A stretch of 64,000 nt of DNA from NCBI RefSeq assembly GCF_029227915.1, contig NC_079884.1, positions 29,886,001 through 29,950,000 on the forward strand, read 5' to 3'. The notes under the pieces were generated by a model. It was not told the origin of the DNA and searched no databases. It saw only the letters and a program-made list of their open reading frames with translations. The position numbers were made by a program, and so were the translations under genes. Shown piece after piece: positions 36,260 to 49,299 of this stretch. Positions within the stretch are counted from its first letter, which is position 1. Each line of letters starts with the position of its first letter. Source of the stretch: Hydractinia symbiolongicarpus (lineage: Eukaryota > Cnidaria > Hydrozoa > Anthoathecata > Hydractiniidae).

Positions 36260-39200
36260 AAAATCGTTTGGGAAATGAGTTTACTCCCTGGGTACTTTCT
36301 TTGTATACTTTTGACTATACGGGCCGAGTCCGGGATTTACGGGAAATCGCAGGTTTTCGTTTGCCGGCGATTAAACTTCTTTTATTCATCGTCTCATCAA
36401 AAATGAAAACATTTTTAAAAACTACAAGTCTCATGCGTTTTAGTGGTGAAAAAATAATTTAAAAAATCGTTCGGGAAATGAGCTAACTCCCTGGCTACTT
36501 TCTTTGTATACTTTTGACTATGCGGGCCGTGTCCGGGGTTTACGGAAAATGGCGGGTTTTCGTTTGCCGGCGATTAAACCTCTTTTATTCAGCGTCTCAT
36601 AAAAATGAAAACATTTTTGAAAACTACAAGTCTCAAGCGTTTTAGTGGTGAAAAGATAATTTAAAAAATCGTTCGGAAAATGAGTTTACTCCCTGGGTAC
36701 TTTCTTTGTATACTTTTGATTATACGGGCCGAGTCCGGGGTTTAAGGGAAATGGCGGGTTTTCGTTTGCCGGCGATTAAACTTCTTTTAATCAACATCTC
36801 ATCAAAAATGAAAACATTTTTGAAAACTACAAGTCTCATGCGTTTTAGTGGTGAAAAAATAATCTAAAAAATCGTTTTGGAAATGAGTTTACTCACAGGG
36901 TACTTTCTTTGTATTCATTCGACTATACGGGCCAAGCCCGGGATTTACGGGAAATCGCGTGTTTTCGTTTGCCTGCGATTAAACCACTTTCATTAAGCGT
37001 CTCATCAAAAATGAAAACATTTCTGAAAACTACAAGTCTCATGCGTTTTAATGGTGAAAAAATAATTTAAAAAATCCTTCGGGAAATGAGTTTACTCCCT
37101 GGGTACTTTCTTTGTATACTTTTGACTATACGGACCGAGTCCGGGATTTACCGGAAATCGCGGGTTTTCGTTTGCCGGCGATTAAACTTCTTTTATTCAG
37201 CGTCTCATCAAAAATGAAAACATTTTTAAAAACTACAAGTCTCATGGGCTTTAGTGGTGAAATAATAATTTAAAAAATTGTTTGGGAAATGAGTTTACTC
37301 CCTGGTTACTTTCTTTGTATACTTTTGACTATACGGGCCGAGCCCGGGATTTACCGGAAATCGCGGGTTTTCGTTTGCCGGCGATTAAACTTCTTTTATT
37401 CAGCGTCTCATCAAAAATGAAAACATTTTTGAAAACTACAAGTCTCATGCGTTTTAGTGGTGAAAAGATAATTTAAAAAATTGTTTTGGAAATGAGTTTA
37501 CTCACAGGGTACTTTCTTTGTATACATTCGACTATACCGGCCAAGCCCGGGATTTACGGGAAATCGCGGGTTTTCGTGTTCCGGCGATTAAACCACTTTC
37601 ATTAAGCGTCTCATCAAAAATGAAAAAAATTCTGAAAACTACAAGTCTCACGCGTTTTAGTGGTGAAAAAATAATTTAAAAAATCGTTTGGGAAATGAGT
37701 TTACTCCCTGGGTACTTTCTTTGTATACTTTTGACTATACGGGCCGAGTCCGGGATTTACGGGAAATCGCAGGTTTTCGTTTGCCGGCGATTAAACTTCT
37801 TTTATTCAGCGTCTCATCAAAAATGAAAACATTTTTAAAAACTACAAGTCTCATGCGTTTTAGTGGTGAAATAATAATTTAAAAAATCGTTCGGGAAATG
37901 AGCTAACTCCCTGGCTACTTTCTTTGTATACTTTTGACTATGCGGGCCGTGTCCGGGGTTTACGGGAAATGGCGGGTTTTCGTTTGCCGGCGATTAAACC
38001 TCTTTTATTCAGCGTCTCATAAAAATGAAAACATTTTTGAAAACTACAAGTCTCAAGCGTTTTAGTGGTGAAAAGATAATTTAAAAAATCGTTCGGAAAA
38101 TGAGTTTACTCCCTGGGTACTTTCTTTGTATACTTTTGATTATACGGGCCGAGTCCGGGGTTTAAGGGAAATGGCGGGTTTTCGTTTGCCGGCGATTAAA
38201 CTTCTTTTAATCAACATCTCATCAAAAATGAAAACATTTTTGAAAACTACAAGTCTCATGCGTTTTAGTGGTGAAAAGATAATCTAAAAAATCGTTTTGG
38301 AAATGAGTTTACTCACAGGGTACTTTCTTTGTATTCATTCGACTATACGGGCCAAGCCCGGGATTTACGGGAAATCGCGTGTTTTCGTTTGCCTGCGATT
38401 AAACCACTTTCATTAAGCGTCTCATCAAAAATGAAAACATTTCTGAAAACTACAAGTCTCATGCGTTTTAATGGTGAAAAAATAATTTAAAAAATCCTTC
38501 GGGAAATGAGTTTACTCCCTGGGTACTTTCTTTGTATACTTTTGACTATACGGACCGAGTCCGGGATTTACCGGAAATCGCGGGTTTTCGTTTGCCGGCG
38601 ATTAAACTTCTTTTATTCAGCGTCTCATCAAAAATGAAAACATTTTTGAGAACTACAAGTCTCATGCGTTTTAGTGGTGAAAAAATAATTTAAAAAATCG
38701 TTCGGGAAATGCATTTACTCCCTGGGTACTTTCTTTGTATACTTTTGATTATACGGGCCGAGTCCGGGGTTTAAGGGAAATGGCGGGTTTTCGTTTGCCG
38801 GCGATTAAACTTCTTTTAATCAACATCTCATCAAAAATGAAAACATTTTTGAAAACTACAAGTCTCATGCGTTTTAGTGGTGAAAAAATAATCTAAAAAA
38901 TCGTTTTGGAAATGAGTTTACTCACAGGGTACTTTCTTTGTATTCATTCGACTATACGGGCCAAGCCCGGGATTTACGGGAAATCGCGTGTTTTCGTTTG
39001 CCTGCGATTAAACCACTTTCATTAAGCGTCTCATCAAAAATGAAAACATTTCTGAAAACTACAAGTCTCATGCGTTTTAATGGTGAAAAAATAATTTAAA
39101 AAATCCTTCGGGAAATGAGTTTACTCCCTGGGTACTTTCTTTGTATACTTTTGACTATACGGACCGAGTCCGGGATTTACCGGAAATCGCGGGTTTTCGT

Positions 39201-40160
39201 TTGCCGGCGATTAAACTTCTTTTATTCAGCGTCTCATCAAAAATGAAAACATTTTTAAAAACTACAAGTCTCATGGGCTTTAGTGGTGAAATAATAATTT
39301 AAAAAATTGTTTGGGAAATGAGTTTACTCCCTGGTTACTTTCTTTGTATACTTTTGACTATACGGGCCGAGCCCGGGATTTACCGGAAATCGCGGGTTTT
39401 CGTTTGCCGGCGATTAAACTTCTTTTATTCAGCGTCTCATCAAAAATGAAAACATTTTTGAAAACTACAAGTCTCATGCGTTTTAGTGGTGAAAAGATAA
39501 TTTAAAAAATTGTTTTGGAAATGAGTTTACTCACAGGGTACTTTCTTTGTATACATTCGACTATACCGGCCAAGCCCGGGATTTACGGGAAATCGCGGGT
39601 TTTCGTGTTCCGGCGATTAAACCACTTTCATTAAGCGTCTCATCAAAAATGAAAAAAATTCTGAAAACTACAAGTCTCACGCGTTTTAGTGGTGAAAAAA
39701 TAATTTAAAAAATCGTTTGGGAAATGAGTTTACTCCCTGGGTACTTTCTTTGTATACTTTTGACTATACGGGCCGAGTCCGGGATTTACGGGAAATCGCA
39801 GGTTTTCGTTTGCCGGCGATTAAACTTCTTTTATTCAGCGTCTCATCAAAAATGAAAACATTTTTAAAAACTACAAGTCTCATGCGTTTTAGTGGTGAAA
39901 TAATAATTTAAAAAATCGTTCGGGAAATGAGCTAACTCCCTGGCTACTTTCTTTGTATACTTTTGACTATGCGGGCCGTGTCCGGGGTTTACGGGAAATG
40001 GCGGGTTTTCGTTTGCCGGCGATTAAACCTCTTTTATTCAGCGTCTCATAAAAATGAAAACATTTTTGAAAACTACAAGTCTCAAGCGTTTTAGTGGTGA
40101 AAAGATAATTTAAAAAATCGTTCGGAAAATGAGTTTACTCCCTGGGTACTTTCTTTGTAT
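36260..40160 (+). repeat. Blocks offset by 1420 and 2029 bp
   Basis: A diagnostic 2-bp deletion (GTCTCATAAAAATG) marks units at about 36597, 38017 and 40046. The block from about 36700 to 38130 recurs from about 38730 to 40160 (offset 2029, ten monomers minus one base). Parts of it also recur at 1420 (seven monomers). A hybrid unit with TTTTTGAGAAC and GAAATGCATTTAC lies at 38644-38715. Confidence 0.8.
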
Positions 40161-43100
40161 ACATTCGACTATACGGGCCAAGCCCGGGATTTACGGGAAA
40201 TCGCAGGTTTTCGTTTGCCGGCGATTAAACCACTTTCATTAAGCGTCTCATCAAAATTGAAAACATTTCTGAAAACTACAAGTCTCATGCGTTTTAGTGG
40301 TGAAAAAATAATTTAAAAAATCGTGCGGGAAATGGGTTTACTCCCTGGGTACTTTCTTTGTATACTTTTGACTATACGGACCGAGTCCGGGATTTACGGG
40401 AAATCGCGGGTTTTCGTTTGCCGCCGATTAAACTTCTTTTATTCTGCGTCTCATCAAAAATGAAAACATTTTTAAAAACTACAAGTCTCATGGGCTTTAG
40501 TGGTGAAATAATAATTTAAAAAATCGTTTGGGAAATGAGTTTACTCCCTGGGTACTTTCTTTGTATACTTTTGACTATACGGGCCGAGTCCGGGATTTAC
40601 GGGAAATCGCAGGTTTTCGTTTGCCGGCGATTAAACTTCTTTTATTCAGCGTCTCATCAAAAATGAAAACATTTTTGAAAACTACAAGTCTCATGCATTT
40701 TAGTGGTGAAAAAATAATTTAAAAAATCGTTCGGGAAATGAGCTAACTCCCTGGGTACTTTTTTTGTATACTTTTGACTATGCGGGCCGTGTCCGGGGTT
40801 TACGGGAAATGGCGGGTTTTCGTTTGCCGGCGATTAAACCTCTTTTATTCAGCGTTTCATCAAAAATGAAAACATTTTTAAAAACTACAAGTCTCAAGCG
40901 TTTTAGTGGTGAAAAGATAATTTAAAAAATCGTTCGGGAAATGAGTTTACTCCCTGGGTACTTTCTTTGTATACTTTTGATTATACGGGCCGAGTCCGGG
41001 GTTTCAGGGAAATGGCGGATTTTCGTTTGCCGGCGATTAAACTTCTTTTATTCAGCATCTCATCAAAAATGAAAACATTTTTGAAAACTACAAGTCTCAT
41101 GCGTTTTAGTGGTGAAAAGATAATCTAAAAAATCGTTTTGGAAATGAGTTTACTCACAGGGTACTTTCTTTGTTTTCATTCGACTATACGGGCCAAGCCC
41201 GGGATTTACGGGAAATCGCGTGTTTTCGTTTGCCTGCGATAAAACCACTTTCATTAAGCGTCTCATCAAAAATGAAAACATTTCTGAAAACTACAAGTCT
41301 CATGCGTTTTAATGGTGAAAAAATAATTTAAAAAATCCTTCGGGAAATGAGTTTACTCCCTGGGTACTTTCTTTGTATACTTTTGACTATACGGACCGAG
41401 TCCGGGATTTACCGGAAATCGCGGGTTTTCGTTTGCCGGCGATTAAACTTCTTTTATTGAGCGTGTTATCAAAAATGAAAACATTTTTAAAAACTACAAG
41501 TCTCATGGGCTTTAGTTGTGAAATAATAATTTGAAAAATTGTTTGGGAAATGAGTTTACTCCCTGGGTACTTTCTTTGTATACTTTTGACTATACGGGCC
41601 GAGCCCGGGATTTACGGGAAATCGCAGGTTTTCGTTTGCCGGCGATTAAACTTCTTTTATTCAGCGTCTCATCAAAAATGAAAACATTTTTGAAAACTAC
41701 AAGTCTCATGCGTTTTAGTGGTGAAAAAATAATTTAAAAAATCGTTCGGGAAATGAGTTTACTCCCTGGGTACTTTCTTTGTATACTTTTCACTACACGG
41801 GCCGAGTCCAGTATTTACGGGAAATCGTAGGTTTTCGTTTGCCAGCGATTAAACTTCTTTTATTCAGCGTCTCATCAAAAATGAAAACATTTTTGAAAAC
41901 TACAAGTCTCATGCCTTTTAGTGGTGAAAAAATAATTTAAAAAATCGTTCGGGAAATGAGCTAACTCCCTGGGTACTTTCTTTGTATACTTTTGACTATG
42001 CGGGCCGTGTCCGGGGTTTACGGGAAATGGCGGGTTTTCGTTTGCCGGCGATTAAACCTCTTTTATTCAGCGTCTCATCAAAAATGAAAACATTTTTGAA
42101 AACTACAAGTCTCAAGCGTTTTAGTGGTGAAAAGATAATTTAAAAAATCGTTCGGGAAATGAGTTTACTCCCTGGTTATTTTCTTTGTATACTTTTGATT
42201 ATACGGGCCGAGTCCGGGGTTTAAGGGAAATGGCGGGTTTTCGTTTGCCGGCGATTAAACCTCTTTTATTCAGCATCTCATCAAAAATGAAAACATTTTT
42301 GAAAACTACAAGTCTCATGCGTTTTAGTGGTGAAAAGATAATCTAAAAAATCGTTTTGGAAATGAGTTTACTCACAGGGTACTTTCTTTGTATTCATTCG
42401 ACTATACGGGCCAAGCCCGGGATTTACGGGAAATCGCGTGTTTTCGTTTGCCTGCGATAAAACCACTTTCATTAAGCGTCTCATCAAAAATGAAAACATT
42501 TCTGAAAACTACAAGTCTCATGCGTTTTAATGGTGAAAAAATAATTTAAAAAATCCTTCGGGAAATGAGTTTACTCCCTGGGTACTTTCTTTGTATACTT
42601 TTGACTATATGGACCGAGTCCGGGATTTACCGGAAATCGCGGGTTTTCGTTTGCCGGCGATTAAACTTCTTTTATTCAGCGTGTCATCAAAAATGAAAAC
42701 ATTTTTAAAAACTACAAGTCTCATGGGCTTTAGTGGTGAAATAATAATTTGAAAAATTGTTTGGGAAATGAGTTTACTCCCTGGGTACTTTCTTTGTATA
42801 CTTTTGACTATACGGGCCGAGCCCGGGATTTACGGGAAATCGCAGGTTTTCGTTTGCCGGCGATTAAACTTCTTTTATTCAGCGTCTCATCAAAAATGAA
42901 AACATTTTTGAAAACTACAAGTCTCATGCGTTTTAGTGGTGAAAAAATAATTTAAAAAATCGTTCGGGAAATGAGTTTACTCCCTGGGTACTTTCTTTGT
43001 ATACTTTTCACTACACGGGCCGAGTCCAGGATTTACGGGAAATCGTAGGTTTTCGTTTGCCAGCGATTAAACTTCTTTTATTCAGCGTCTCATCAAAAAT

Positions 43101-44213
43101 GAAAACATTTTTGAAAACTACAAGTCTCATGCCTTTTAGTGGTGAAAAAATAATTTAAAAAATCGTTCGGGAAATGAGCTAACTCCCTGGGTACTTTCTT
43201 TGTATACTTTTGACTATGCGGGCCGTGTCCGGGGTTTACGGGAAATGGCGGGTTTTCGTTTGCCGGCGATTAAACCTCTTTTATTCAGCGTCTCATCAAA
43301 AATGAAAACATTTTTGAAAACTACAAGTCTCAAGCGTTTTAGTGGTGAAAAGATAATTTAAAAAATCGTTCGGGAAATGAGTTTACTCCCTGGTTATTTT
43401 CTTTGTATACTTTTGATTATACGGGCCGAGTCCGGGGTTTAAGGGAAATGGCGGGTTTTCGTTTGCCGGTGATTAAACTTCTTTTATTCAGCATCTCATC
43501 AAAAATGAAAACATTTTTGAAAACTACAAGTCTCATGCGTTTTAGTGGTGAAAAGATAATCTAAAAAATCGCTTTGGAAATGAGTTTACTCACAGGGTAC
43601 CCTCTTTGTATTCAATCGACTATACGGGCCAAGCCCTGGATTTACGGGAAATCGCGTGTTTTCGTTTGCCTGCGATTAAACCACTTTCATTAAGCGTCTC
43701 ATCAAAAATGAAAACATTTCTGAAAACTACAAGTCTCATGCGTTTTAATGGTGAAAAAATAATTTAAAAAATCGTTCGGGAAATGAGTTTACTCCCTGGG
43801 TACTTTCTTTGTATACTTTTGACTATACGGACCGAGTCCGGGATTTACCGGAAATCGCGGGTTTTCGTTTGCCGGCGATTAAACTTCTTTTATTCAGCGT
43901 CTCATCAAAAATGAAAACATTTTTAAAAACTACAAGTCTCATGGGCTTTAGTGGTGAATTAATAATTTAAAAAATTGTTTGGGAAATGAGTTTACTCCCT
44001 GGGTACTTTCTTTGTATACTTTTCACTACACGGGCTGAGTCTGGAATTACGGGAAGTCGCGGGTTTTCGTTTGCCGGCGATTAAACTTCTTTAATTCAGC
44101 GTCTCATCAAAAATGAAAACATTTTTAAAAACTACAAGTCTCATGCGTTTTAGTGGTGAAAAGATAATTTAAAAAATCGTTTTGGAAATGAGTTTACTCA
44201 CAGGGTACTTTCT
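40155..44213 (+). repeat. 20-monomer block, left copy (offset 4059 bp)
   Basis: From the CATTCGAC at 40155 to about 41927 the sequence recurs 4059 bases later. From about 41911 to 44020 it recurs 5277 bases later. Markers are GCGTGTTATC, GGGCTTTAGTTGTG, AATAATTTGAAAAATTG, GTCCAGTATTTACGG and CATGCCTTTTAGTGG. Internally, 41531 and 42749 are 1218 apart (six monomers). Confidence 0.82.
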
Positions 44214-47200
44214 TTGTATACATTCGACTATACGGGCCAAGCCCGGGATTTACGGGAAATCGCAGGTTTTCGTTTGCCGGCGATTAAACCACTTTCATTA
44301 AGCGTCTCATCAAAAATGAAAACATTTCTGAAAACTACAAGTCTCATGCGTTTTAGTGGTGAAAAAATAATTTAAAAAATCGTTCGGGAAATGGGTTTAC
44401 TCCCTGGGTACTTTCTTTGTATACTTTTGACTATACGGACCGAGTCCGGGATTTACGGGAAATCGCGGGTTTTCGTTTGCCGGCGATTAAACTTCTTTTA
44501 TTCTGCGTCTCATCAAAAATGAAAACATTTTTAAAAACTACAAGTCTCATGGGCTTTAGTGGTGAAATAATAATTTAAAAAATCGTTTGGGAAATGAGTT
44601 TACTCCCTGGGTACTTTCTTTGTATACTTTTGACTATACGGGCCGAGTCCGGGATTTACGGGAAATCGCAGGTTTTCGTTTGCCGGCGATTAAACTTCTT
44701 TTATTCAGCGTCTCATCAAAAATGAAAACATTTTTGAAAACTACAAGTCTCATGCGTTTTAGTGGTGAAAAAATAATTTAAAAAATCGTTCGGGAAATGA
44801 GCTAACTCCCTGGGTACTTTTTTTGTATACTTTTGACTATGCGGGCCGTGTCCGGGGTTTACGGGAAATGGCGGGTTTTCGTTTGCCGGCGATTAAACCT
44901 CTTTTATTCAGCGTTTCATCAAAAATGAAAACATTTTTAAAAACTACAAGTCTCAAGCGTTTTAGTGGTGAAAAGATAATTTAAAAAATCGTTCGGGAAA
45001 TGAGTTTACTCCCTGGGTACTTTCTTTGTATACTTTTGATTATACGGGCCGAGTCCGGGGTTTAAGGGAAATGGCGGATTTTCGTTTGCCGGCGATTAAA
45101 CTTCTTTTATTCAGCATCTCATCAAAAATGAAAACATTTTTGAAAACTACAAGTCTCATGCGTTTTAGTGGTGAAAAGATAATCTAAAAAATCGTTTTGG
45201 AAATGAGTTTACTCACAGGGTACTTTCTTTGTATTCATTCGACTATACGGGCCAAGCCCGGGATTTACGGGAAATCGCGTGTTTTCGTTTGCCTGCGATA
45301 AAACCACTTTCATTAAGCGTCTCATCAAAAATGAAAACATTTCTGAAAACTACAAGTCTCATGCGTTTTAATGGTGAAAAAATAATTTAAAAAATCCTTC
45401 GGGAAATGAGTTTACTCCCTGGGTACTTTCTTTGTATACTTTTGACTATACGGACCGAGTCCGGGATTTACCGGAAATCGCGGGTTTTCGTTTGCCGGCG
45501 ATTAAACTTCTTTTATTCAGCGTGTTATCAAAAATGAAAACATTTTTAAAAACTACAAGTCTCATGGGCTTTAGTTGTGAAATAATAATTTGAAAAATTG
45601 TTTGGGAAATGAGTTTACTCCCTGGGTACTTTCTTTGTATACTTTTGACTATACGGGCCGAGCCCGGGATTTACGGGAAATCGCAGGTTTTCGTTTGCCG
45701 GCGATTAAACTTCTTTTATTTAGCGTCTCATCAAAAATGAAAACATTTTTGAAAACTACAAGTCTCATGCGTTTTAGTGGTGAAAAAATAATTTAAAAAA
45801 TCGTTCGGGAAATGAGTTTACTCCCTGGGTACTTTCTTTGTATACTTTTCACTACACGGGCCGAGTCCAGTATTTACGGGAAATCGTAGGTTTTCGTTTG
45901 CCAGCGATTAAACTTCTTTTATTCAGCGTCTCATCAAAAATGAAAACATTTTTGAAAACTACAAGTCTCATGCCTTTTAGTGGTGAAATAATAATTTGAA
46001 AAATTGTTTGGGAAATGAGTTTACTCCCTGGGTACTTTTTTTGTATACTTTTGACTATGCGGGCCGTGTCCGGGGTTTACGGGAAATGGCGGGTTTTCGT
46101 TTGCCGGCGATTAAACCTCTTTTATTCAGCGTTTCATCAAAAATGAAAACATTTTTAAAAACTACAAGTCTCAAGCGTTTTAGTGGTGAAAAGATAATTT
46201 AAAAAATCGTTCGGGAAATGAGTTTACTCCCTGGGTACTTTCTTTGTATACTTTTGATTATACGGGCCGAGTCCGGGGTTTAAGGGAAATGGCGGATTTT
46301 CGTTTGCCGGCGATTAAACTTCTTTTATTCAGCATCTCATCAAAAATGAAAACATTTTTGAAAACTACAAGTCTCATGCGTTTTAGTGGTGAAAAGATAA
46401 TCTAAAAAATCGTTTTGGAAATGAGTTTACTCACAGGGTACTTTCTTTGTATTCATTCGACTATACGGGCCAAGCCCGGGATTTACGGGAAATCGCGTGT
46501 TTTCGTTTGCCTGCGATAAAACCACTTTCATTAAGCGTCTCATCAAAAATGAAAACATTTCTGAAAACTACAAGTCTCATGCGTTTTAATGGTGAAAAAA
46601 TAATTTAAAAAATCCTTCGGGAAATGAGTTTACTCCCTGGGTACTTTCTTTGTATACTTTTGACTATACGGACCGAGTCCGGGATTTACCGGAAATCGCG
46701 GGTTTTCGTTTGCCGGCGATTAAACTTCTTTTATTCAGCGTGTTATCAAAAATGAAAACATTTTTAAAAACTACAAGTCTCATGGGCTTTAGTTGTGAAA
46801 TAATAATTTGAAAAATTGTTTGGGAAATGAGTTTACTCCCTGGGTACTTTCTTTGTATACTTTTGACTATACGGGCCGAGCCCGGGATTTACGGGAAATC
46901 GCAGGTTTTCGTTTGCCGGCGATTAAACTTCTTTTATTTAGCGTCTCATCAAAAATGAAAACATTTTTGAAAACTACAAGTCTCATGCGTTTTAGTGGTG
47001 AAAAAATAATTTAAAAAATCGTTCGGGAAATGAGTTTACTCCCTGGGTACTTTCTTTGTATACTTTTCACTACACGGGCCGAGTCCAGTATTTACGGGAA
47101 ATCGTAGGTTTTCGTTTGCCAGCGATTAAACTTCTTTTATTCAGCGTCTCATCAAAAATGAAAACATTTTTGAAAACTACAAGTCTCATGCCTTTTAGTG

Positions 47201-49299
47201 GTGAAAAAATAATTTAAAAAATCGTTCGGGAAATGAGCTAACTCCCTGGGTACTTTCTTTGTATACTTTTGACTATGCGGGCCGTGTCCGGGGTTTACGG
47301 GAAATGGCGGGTTTTCGTTTGCCGGCGATTAAACCTCTTTTATTCAGCGTCTCATCAAAAATGAAAACATTTTTGAAAACTACAAGTCTCAAGCGTTTTA
47401 GTGGTGAAAAGATAATTTAAAAAATCGTTCGGGAAATGAGTTTACTCCCTGGTTATTTTCTTTGTATACTTTTGATTATACGGGCCGAGTCCGGGGTTTA
47501 AGGGAAATGGCGGGTTTTCGTTTGCCGGCGATTAAACCTCTTTTATTCAGCATCTCATCAAAAATGAAAACATTTTTGAAAACTACAAGTCTCATGCGTT
47601 TTAGTGGTGAAAAGATAATCTAAAAAATCGTTTTGGAAATGAGTTTACTCACAGGGTACTTTCTTTGTATTCATTCGACTATACGGGCCAAGCCCGGGAT
47701 TTACGGGAAATCGCGTGTTTTCGTTTGCCTGCGATAAAACCACTTTCATTAAGCGTCTCATCAAAAATGAAAACATTTCTGAAAACTACAAGTCTCATGC
47801 GTTTTAATGGTGAAAAAATAATTTTAAAAATCCTTCGGGAAATGAGTTTACTCCCTGGGTACTTTCTTTGTATACTTTTGACTATATGGACCGAGTCCGG
47901 GATTTACCGGAAATCGCGGGTTTTCGTTTGCCGGCGATTAAACTTCTTTTAATCAGCGTGTCATCAAAAATGAAAACATTTTTAAAAACTACAAGTCTCA
48001 TGGGCTTTAGTGGTGAAATAATAATTTGAAAAATTGTTTGGGAAATGAGTTTACTCCCTGGGTACTTTCTTTGTATACTTTTGACTATACGGGCCGAGCC
48101 CGGGATTTACGGGAAATCGCAGGTTTTCGTTTGCCGGCGATTAAACTTCTTTTATTCAGCGTCTCATCAAAAATGAAAACATTTTTGAAAACTACAAGTC
48201 TCATGCGTTTTAGTGGTGAAAAAATAATTTAAAAAATCGTTCGGGAAATGAGTTTACTCCCTGGGTACTTTCTTTGTATACTTTTCACTACACGGGCCGA
48301 GTCCAGGATTTACGGGAAATCGTAGGTTTTCGTTTGCCAGCGATTAAACTTCTTTTATTCAGCGTCTCATCAAAAATGAAAACATTTTTGAAAACTACAA
48401 GTCTCATGCCTTTTAGTGGTGAAAAAATAATTTAAAAAATCGTTCGGGAAATGAGCTAACTCCCTGGGTACTTTCTTTGTATACTTTTGACTATGCGGGC
48501 CGTGTCCGGGGTTTACGGGAAATGGCGGGTTTTCGTTTGCCGGCGATTAAACCTCTTTTATTCAGCGTCTCATCAAAAATGAAAACATTTTTGAAAACTA
48601 CAAGTCTCAAGCGTTTTAGTGGTGAAAAGATAATTTAAAAAATCGTTCGGGAAATGAGTTTACTCCCTGGTTATTTTCTTTGTATACTTTTGATTATACG
48701 GGTCGAGTCCGGGGTTTAAGGGAAATGGCGGGTTTTCGTTTGCCGGTGATTAAACTTCTTTTATTCAGCATCTCATCAAAAATGAAAACATTTTTGAAAA
48801 CTACAAGTCTCATGCGTTTTAGTGGTGAAAAGATAATCTAAAAAATCGCTTTGGAAATGAGTTTACTCACAGGGTACCTTCTTTGTATTCAATCGACTAT
48901 ACGGGCCAAGCCCTGGATTTACGGGAAATCGCGTGTTTTCGTTTGCCTGCAATTAAACCACTTTCATTAAGCGTCTCATCAAAAATGAAAACATTTCTGA
49001 AAACTACAAGTCTCATGCGTTTTAATGGTGAAAAAATAATTTAAAAAATCGTTCGGGAAATGAGTTTACTCCCTGGGTACTTTCTTTGTATACTTTTGAC
49101 TATACGGACCGAGTCCGGGATTTACCGGAAATCGCGGGTTTTCGTTTGCCGGCGATTAAACTTCTTTTATTCAGCGTCTCATCAAAAATGAAAACATTTT
49201 TAAAAACTACAAGTCTCATGGGCTTTAGTGGTGAATTAATAATTTAAAAAATTGTTTGGGAAATGAGTTTACTCCCTGGGTACTTTCTTTGTATACTTT
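44214..49299 (+). repeat. Expanded right copy with 1218-bp 6-mers
   Basis: Landmark units at 45590, 46808 and 48026 are 1218 apart. The block equals the left copy with one additional 6-mer inserted, as shown by the change of offset from 4059 to 5277 at about 45987 (CATGCCTTTTAGTGGTGAAAT joined to AATAATTTGAAAAATTG). It ends where GTGAATTAATAATTT leads to GACTATACGGGCCGAGCCC rather than CACTACACGGGCTG. Confidence 0.82.

Larger units (their letters stand above)
31700..36260 (+). repeat. x-y dimer array (406 bp), with some trimers
   Basis: x-state and y-state monomers alternate for most of this stretch. GACTATACGGACCGAG recurs at 33272, 33881, 34287 and 34693 (spacings 609, 406, 406), followed by ATTCAGCGACTC. 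CTTTGCATACATTCG at about 33050 and 33659 is 609 apart. Similar dimers at 35354 and 35760 are 406 apart. The left end carries monomers related to 21742 and 23568. Confidence 0.8.
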
